NCBI GenBank assembly: GCA_026394095.1
Contig: JAPKYY010000025.1
Coordinates: forward strand, 1-8,412
Reading direction: 5' to 3'
DNA length: 8,412 nt
Source: Acidobacteriota bacterium
GTDB lineage: Bacteria; Acidobacteriota; Terriglobia; Bryobacterales; Bryobacteraceae
Shown here: one piece after another, positions 5,017-8,412 of the stretch
How the letters are laid out: the number at the start of each line of letters is the position of its first letter
Numbering within the stretch: position 1 is the stretch's first letter
The notes under the pieces: model-generated
Database searches by the model: none
Seen by the model: only the letters and a program-made list of their open reading frames with translations
Told to the model about the DNA's origin: nothing
Program-made: the position numbers and the translations under genes

Positions 5017-7473
5017 ATGCAAACTGTCTTGCTGCCTCTGATTGCGATCAGCATGGCCTATGGTGCCGATTTCGCTACTGACGTGCAACCGGTGCTCGCC
5101 AAGCGCTGTGTCATGTGCCACGGTGGTGCACAGCAACTCGCCGGTGTCCGTCTTGACAACAGCACCGACGCCATGAAGGGCGGCTATTCCGGCCCCATCA
5201 TCACCGCCGGCAAAGCCGACGCTTCCAAAATCATCGAGCGTGTCACCTCAAAAAAAGACGGCTTCCGCATGCCCCCGATGGGTCCGCCATTAAGCGAAGC
5301 CGAAGTCGCTGGACTTAAGACATGGATCAACGAAGGCGCCACCTGGCCCGCCGGCCTCACCATCGGCAAAGCAACCACGCGCAAGAGCACCCACTGGGCC
5401 TTCCAGCCCCTCTGGCAAGGCGCTCTTCCTCAAGTCAAGAACTCCGCTTGGCTCAAGAACCCAATCGACAACTTCACCCTCGCCAAACTCGAATCGCAAA
5501 GCATCGCCCCGTCCCCTGAAGCAGGTAAACTCACCCTCCTCCGCCGCGTCGCTCTCGATCTCACCGGCCTTCCGCCCTCGCAGGAACTCACTCGCACCTA
5601 CCTCGCCGACACTCGTCCAGACGCCTACGAGCGAGCTGTCGATCAACTCCTCAAGTCCCCGCAATACGGCGAGCGCTGGGCCCGCCAGTGGCTCGATCTC
5701 GCGCGCTACGCCGACACCGACGGCTTTGAAAAAGACCTCGCCCGCCCCTACGCCTGGCGCTGGCGCAACTACGTAATCGATAGCCTCAACGCCGACAAAC
5801 CCTTCAACCAGTTCACCATAGAACAACTCGCTGGAGACCTCCTCCCTAACCCAACCCTCGAACAGAAAGTAGCCACCGGCTTCCACCGCAACACCCTCAT
5901 CAATCGTGAAGCCGGCGTCACCCGCGCTGAAGACCGCTTCGACACCCTGGTCAACCGCGTCAACACCACATCCACCACCTGGATGGGCCTCACCATGGGC
6001 TGCTCCCAGTGCCACGATCACAAATACGACCCAATCTCGCAGAAAGAATATTACGCAACGATGGCCGTCTTCTCGAAGAGCTACGACACCACCATCGATG
6101 CGCCCATGCCCGGCGAGCTCGGCCCCTGGCTGGCAGACCGTGCAACCTATCTCAAGAAGCGCGAAGAAATCCTGAAGAGCGCCCCGATCGACGAATGGTT
6201 CGCCCGCTGGCAGACTAAGATGCGAGCCGCCATCACCAACCCCGGCGTCGATGGCGAATGGGATTTCTCTGTCACCAGCTTCCGCGTCATGTTCGATCAC
6301 GCCGAGCGCATCATGATGATGCCGGCCGAGCAACGCAGTGAGCGGGACGCCTGGCGCCTCCTCACCTACTTCCTCAACAACCCGAGCCACACCGTACGTG
6401 GCGAAAAAGAGAACATCGAAAAACTCAAGACCGTCAAAGAGCAGATCAAGAAGCTCGAAGACGAAACCGCCAAACTCACTCAGGCCTACGTAGTCATTCC
6501 CGATCCCACCGCTCCCGCGCAACGCCTCGCTGTCCGCGGCGATTGGAAGACCCCCGGCATCGAAGTCCAACCCGGCACCCTCGCCGTCCTCCCTGAGTTC
6601 AAGCCCGGCAACGAACCAGAGCGACTCGCCTACGCGAAGTGGCTCGTAAGCGATGCGAATTTCCTCACACCGCGAGTCATCGTTAACCGCTACTGGCAGG
6701 AATTCTTCGGCCGTGGCATCGTCAAGACGAGCGAAGATTTCGGCCTTCAGGGCGACAAGCCGTCCCACCCGGAACTCCTCGACTATCTCGCCCGTGAGTT
6801 CCAAACCAAAGGCTGGTCCGTCAAGCAACTCCACCGCTCAATCGTCACCAGCGCCACATACCGGCAAAGCTCCAAGGCTCGTCCTGAAGTAGCCGAGATC
6901 GATCCCGACAACGCACTCCTCGCCCGCCAGAGCCGCATCCGTCTCAGCGCCGAAGCGATCCGCGATTCCGCTCTCGCCGCCAGCGGCCTCTTGAACACCC
7001 AAATCGGCGGCCCCAGCGTAAGGCCCCCCCAACCCAAAGGCGTCTCAGAGCTAGTCTACGGTGGAGCCAAATGGAACGAAAGCGCTGGCACCGACAAGTA
7101 CCGTCGCGGCCTCTACATCTTCTTCCAGCGCACCGCTCCCTACCCCATGCTCGGCAACTTCGACGCACCCGACATGACCGTCGCCTGCAGCCGTCGCCGC
7201 ACCTCCAACTCCCCGCTTCAGGCGTTGAACCTCCTGAACGACCCCGTCTTCTACGAATCCGCTCAGGCCCTCGCCTACCGCGTGCAGACCGAAGCGCTTG
7301 CCGAGGTCGAAGCCAAAATCAACACCGCCTTCGAACTCGCCTTAGGTCGCAAAGCCAACCCCCGCGAGCTCGTCCGTCTTAAGAAATACCTGGATGAACA
7401 GCCGCCAGCAACCGCCTGGACTGGCCTCGCCCGTATCATCCTAAACACCGACGAATTCATTGTTAGAGAGTAG
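5017..7473 (+). CDS. PSCyt1-PSCyt2(DUF1549)-PSD1(DUF1553) exported cytochrome-like protein
   Basis: An 818-residue protein with a short Sec signal (MQTVLLPLIAISMAYG, then ADFATDVQPVL). The PSCyt1 cytochrome-c domain (PF07635) spans about 18-110, with haem motif CVMCH (31-35) and candidate axial Met85 or Met88 in RMPPMGPPLS. DUF1549/PSCyt2 (PF07583) spans about 145-355, with WARQWLDLARYADTDGF (221-237) and a second CXXCH, GCSQCHDHKYDPIS (328-341). A charged linker at about 462-490 may be a coiled coil. DUF1553/PSD1 (PF07587) spans about 535-790, with VNRYWQEFFGRGIVKTSEDFG (556-576), HPELLDYLAREF (584-595) and NSPLQALNLLNDPVF (731-745). The length is typical. The ATG at 5017 is bounded by an in-frame TAG twelve bases upstream; GGGA at 5000-5003 is a poor Shine-Dalgarno. 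Such genes are abundant in Planctomycetes, Verrucomicrobia and Solibacter-like Acidobacteria, usually beside DUF1501. Their substrate is unknown; an envelope redox role is inferred from the haem motifs. Confidence 0.93.
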   Translation: MQTVLLPLIAISMAYGADFATDVQPVLAKRCVMCHGGAQQLAGVRLDNSTDAMKGGYSGPIITAGKADASKIIERVTSKKDGFRMPPMGPPLSEAEVAGLKTWINEGATWPAGLTIGKATTRKSTHWAFQPLWQGALPQVKNSAWLKNPIDNFTLAKLESQSIAPSPEAGKLTLLRRVALDLTGLPPSQELTRTYLADTRPDAYERAVDQLLKSPQYGERWARQWLDLARYADTDGFEKDLARPYAWRWRNYVIDSLNADKPFNQFTIEQLAGDLLPNPTLEQKVATGFHRNTLINREAGVTRAEDRFDTLVNRVNTTSTTWMGLTMGCSQCHDHKYDPISQKEYYATMAVFSKSYDTTIDAPMPGELGPWLADRATYLKKREEILKSAPIDEWFARWQTKMRAAITNPGVDGEWDFSVTSFRVMFDHAERIMMMPAEQRSERDAWRLLTYFLNNPSHTVRGEKENIEKLKTVKEQIKKLEDETAKLTQAYVVIPDPTAPAQRLAVRGDWKTPGIEVQPGTLAVLPEFKPGNEPERLAYAKWLVSDANFLTPRVIVNRYWQEFFGRGIVKTSEDFGLQGDKPSHPELLDYLAREFQTKGWSVKQLHRSIVTSATYRQSSKARPEVAEIDPDNALLARQSRIRLSAEAIRDSALAASGLLNTQIGGPSVRPPQPKGVSELVYGGAKWNESAGTDKYRRGLYIFFQRTAPYPMLGNFDAPDMTVACSRRRTSNSPLQALNLLNDPVFYESAQALAYRVQTEALAEVEAKINTAFELALGRKANPRELVRLKKYLDEQPPATAWTGLARIILNTDEFIVRE

Positions 7474-7479
7474 CCACCC

Positions 7480-8396
7480 ATGAACCCACGCAGAGATTTT
7501 CTAAAGAGCATTGGCGGCGGCATCGGCATGATGGCCCTCGGCGACCTGTTGGCGCGAGACGGCTACGCCGCCAGCCTCAACCCGCTCTCCCCCAAGAAGC
7601 CGCACTTCCTCGGCAAAGCCAAACGAGTCATCTACATGTTTATGGAGGGCGGCCCAAGCCAGATGGACTTGTTCGACCCCAAACCCGAGCTCGTCAAATG
7701 GCACGGCAAGAGCCTCCCCGAGAGCTTCACCAAAGACCTCAAGCTCGCGTTCATCAAACCCAGCGCCGCCGTCCTCGGCAGCCCCCGCGTCTTCACCAAG
7801 CACGGCCAGTCCGGCATGGAACTCAGCGATTACATTCCTCACATCGCCAAGCAAGCCGACAACCTCTGCCTCGTCCGCAGCGTCCACACCGAGGCCTTCA
7901 ATCATCACCCCGGCCAGCTCCTCATGTTCACGGGCTCCACAGTCCCGGGCCGCCCCACGCTAGGCGCATGGAGCGTCTACGGCCTGGGCAGCGAAAGCGA
8001 AAACCTCCCCGGCTTCGTGGTCTTAAGCTCCGGTGCCGGCACCAGCGGCGGAGCCTCCAACTTCTCGAGCGGCTTCCTCCCCTCGACGTATCAGGGCACC
8101 CAGTTCCGCAGCGGCAACGATCCCATCCTCTACATGTCGAACCCCGATGGCGTCGACGCAAAAGCCCAGCGCGCCACCATCGACGCAATCTCCGACATCA
8201 ACAAAGAGCACCTCGACGAAACTGCAGACCAGGAAATCGCCTCCCGAATGGCCGCCTATGAGCTGGCCTACCGCATGCAGGTAGCCGGCCCCGAGCTGGT
8301 CGACTTCTCCAAAGAATCGCAAGCCACCCTCGACATGTACGGCATCGGTAAAGAGCCCACCAATCAGTTTTCCACCAACTGCCTCCTGGCAAGGCG
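7480..8396 (+). CDS. Tat-exported DUF1501 family protein, 3' end missing at contig end
   Basis: About 305 genuine residues are present, roughly two thirds of the usual 470-490. The N-terminus MNPRRDFLKSIGGGIGMMALG is a twin-arginine signal (RRDFLK), implying export in a folded state. DUF1501 (PF07394) follows, with KAKRVIYMFMEGGPSQMDLFDPKPEL, VHTEAFNHHPGQLLMFTGS, PTLGAWSVYGLGSESENLPGFVV and YGIGKEPTNQFSTNCLLARR. The family is considered related to the alkaline phosphatase/sulfatase fold; its substrate is unknown. The ATG lies six bases after the stop of the cytochrome-like gene, so the two form an operon; AGAGAG (7465-7470) is a weak ribosome-binding site inside the end of that gene. Translation past 8396 (DRKST) is adapter sequence and not part of the protein. 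Confidence 0.93.
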
Positions 8397-8412
8397 AGAT
8401 CGGAAGAGCACA
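8397..8412 (+). other. Illumina TruSeq adapter sequence at contig end (contamination)
   Basis: The final 16 bases, AGATCGGAAGAGCACA, are identical to the start of the Illumina TruSeq read-1 adapter. They interrupt DUF1501 exactly where the family should continue after LLARR. The match means untrimmed adapter read-through was assembled into the contig end. Genuine sequence stops at about 8396; the first A or two could by chance also be genomic. Confidence 0.96.

Noticed and set aside
5290..6834. A 514-codon open frame antisense to the cytochrome-like gene
   Set aside because: Its composition (Gly/Glu/Val/Ala-rich, no recognisable motifs) is what results from reading C-ending codons of a GC-rich gene backwards. 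The sense strand encodes a well-conserved PSCyt family protein throughout.
8397..8412. Residues DRKST as the genuine continuation of the DUF1501 protein
   Set aside because: The bases are identical to a sequencing adapter and diverge from the family pattern expected after LLARR.
1..8412. A defence island, CRISPR array, prophage or mobile element
   Set aside because: No repeats with spacers, integrase, transposase, nuclease, toxin-antitoxin or tRNA attachment site was seen; the genes are recognisable envelope and metabolic families.

Overview
The window looks like a complete short metagenomic contig from an Acidobacteriota relative of Solibacter/Bryobacter. Three things point there: a large exported protein ending in the Solibacter-type C-terminal domain (TIGR03437), a PSCyt1/PSCyt2/PSD1 cytochrome-like gene followed directly by a Tat-exported DUF1501 gene, and a secreted NIPSNAP-family protein. 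This is inference from gene families; there is no rRNA or other marker gene. The last 16 bases match the start of the standard Illumina TruSeq adapter, so the right edge is a sequencing artefact rather than biology.

Layout, left to right. (1) On the minus strand, the 5' part of an HpcH/HpaI-type class II aldolase gene (1-221) runs off the left edge. Upstream of it on the same strand, 48 bp away, is a 915-residue exported protein (270-3017) in which I recognise an alginate-lyase-like (PL5/AlgL-related) domain, a Big_1 Ig-like domain and the TIGR03437 C-terminus. The two may form an operon for acidic-polysaccharide or uronate use. (2) Divergent from it, 42 bp away on the plus strand, is a small secreted NIPSNAP protein (3060-3476). 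A 15-codon Met-rich ORF overlaps its start codon in ATGA fashion. (3) On the minus strand, tail to tail with the NIPSNAP gene, is a Kef-type cation/proton antiporter with a C-terminal TrkA-N/RCK domain (3466-4961). It is split into two frames and lacks roughly 35-40 residues at the break, so it is a pseudogene or an assembly error. (4) A 55-bp divergent intergenic region holds a perfect 8-bp inverted repeat. (5) On the plus strand, a two-gene unit: an 818-residue protein with two CXXCH haem-c motifs (5017-7473), then, after a 6-bp gap, a DUF1501 gene (7480-8396) cut off by the contig end.

All intergenic regions are short (42-55 bp, or 6 bp within the cytochrome/DUF1501 unit); no stretch over 300 bp lacks a gene. 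I see no tRNA, rRNA, CRISPR array, insertion sequence or integrase. Most proteins carry export signals (Sec for the lyase-like, NIPSNAP and cytochrome-like proteins; Tat for DUF1501), so this is largely a cell-envelope locus. I found no convincing new defence or mobile system. The most distinctive items are the lyase-like protein's architecture, with its altered catalytic position, and the broken antiporter.
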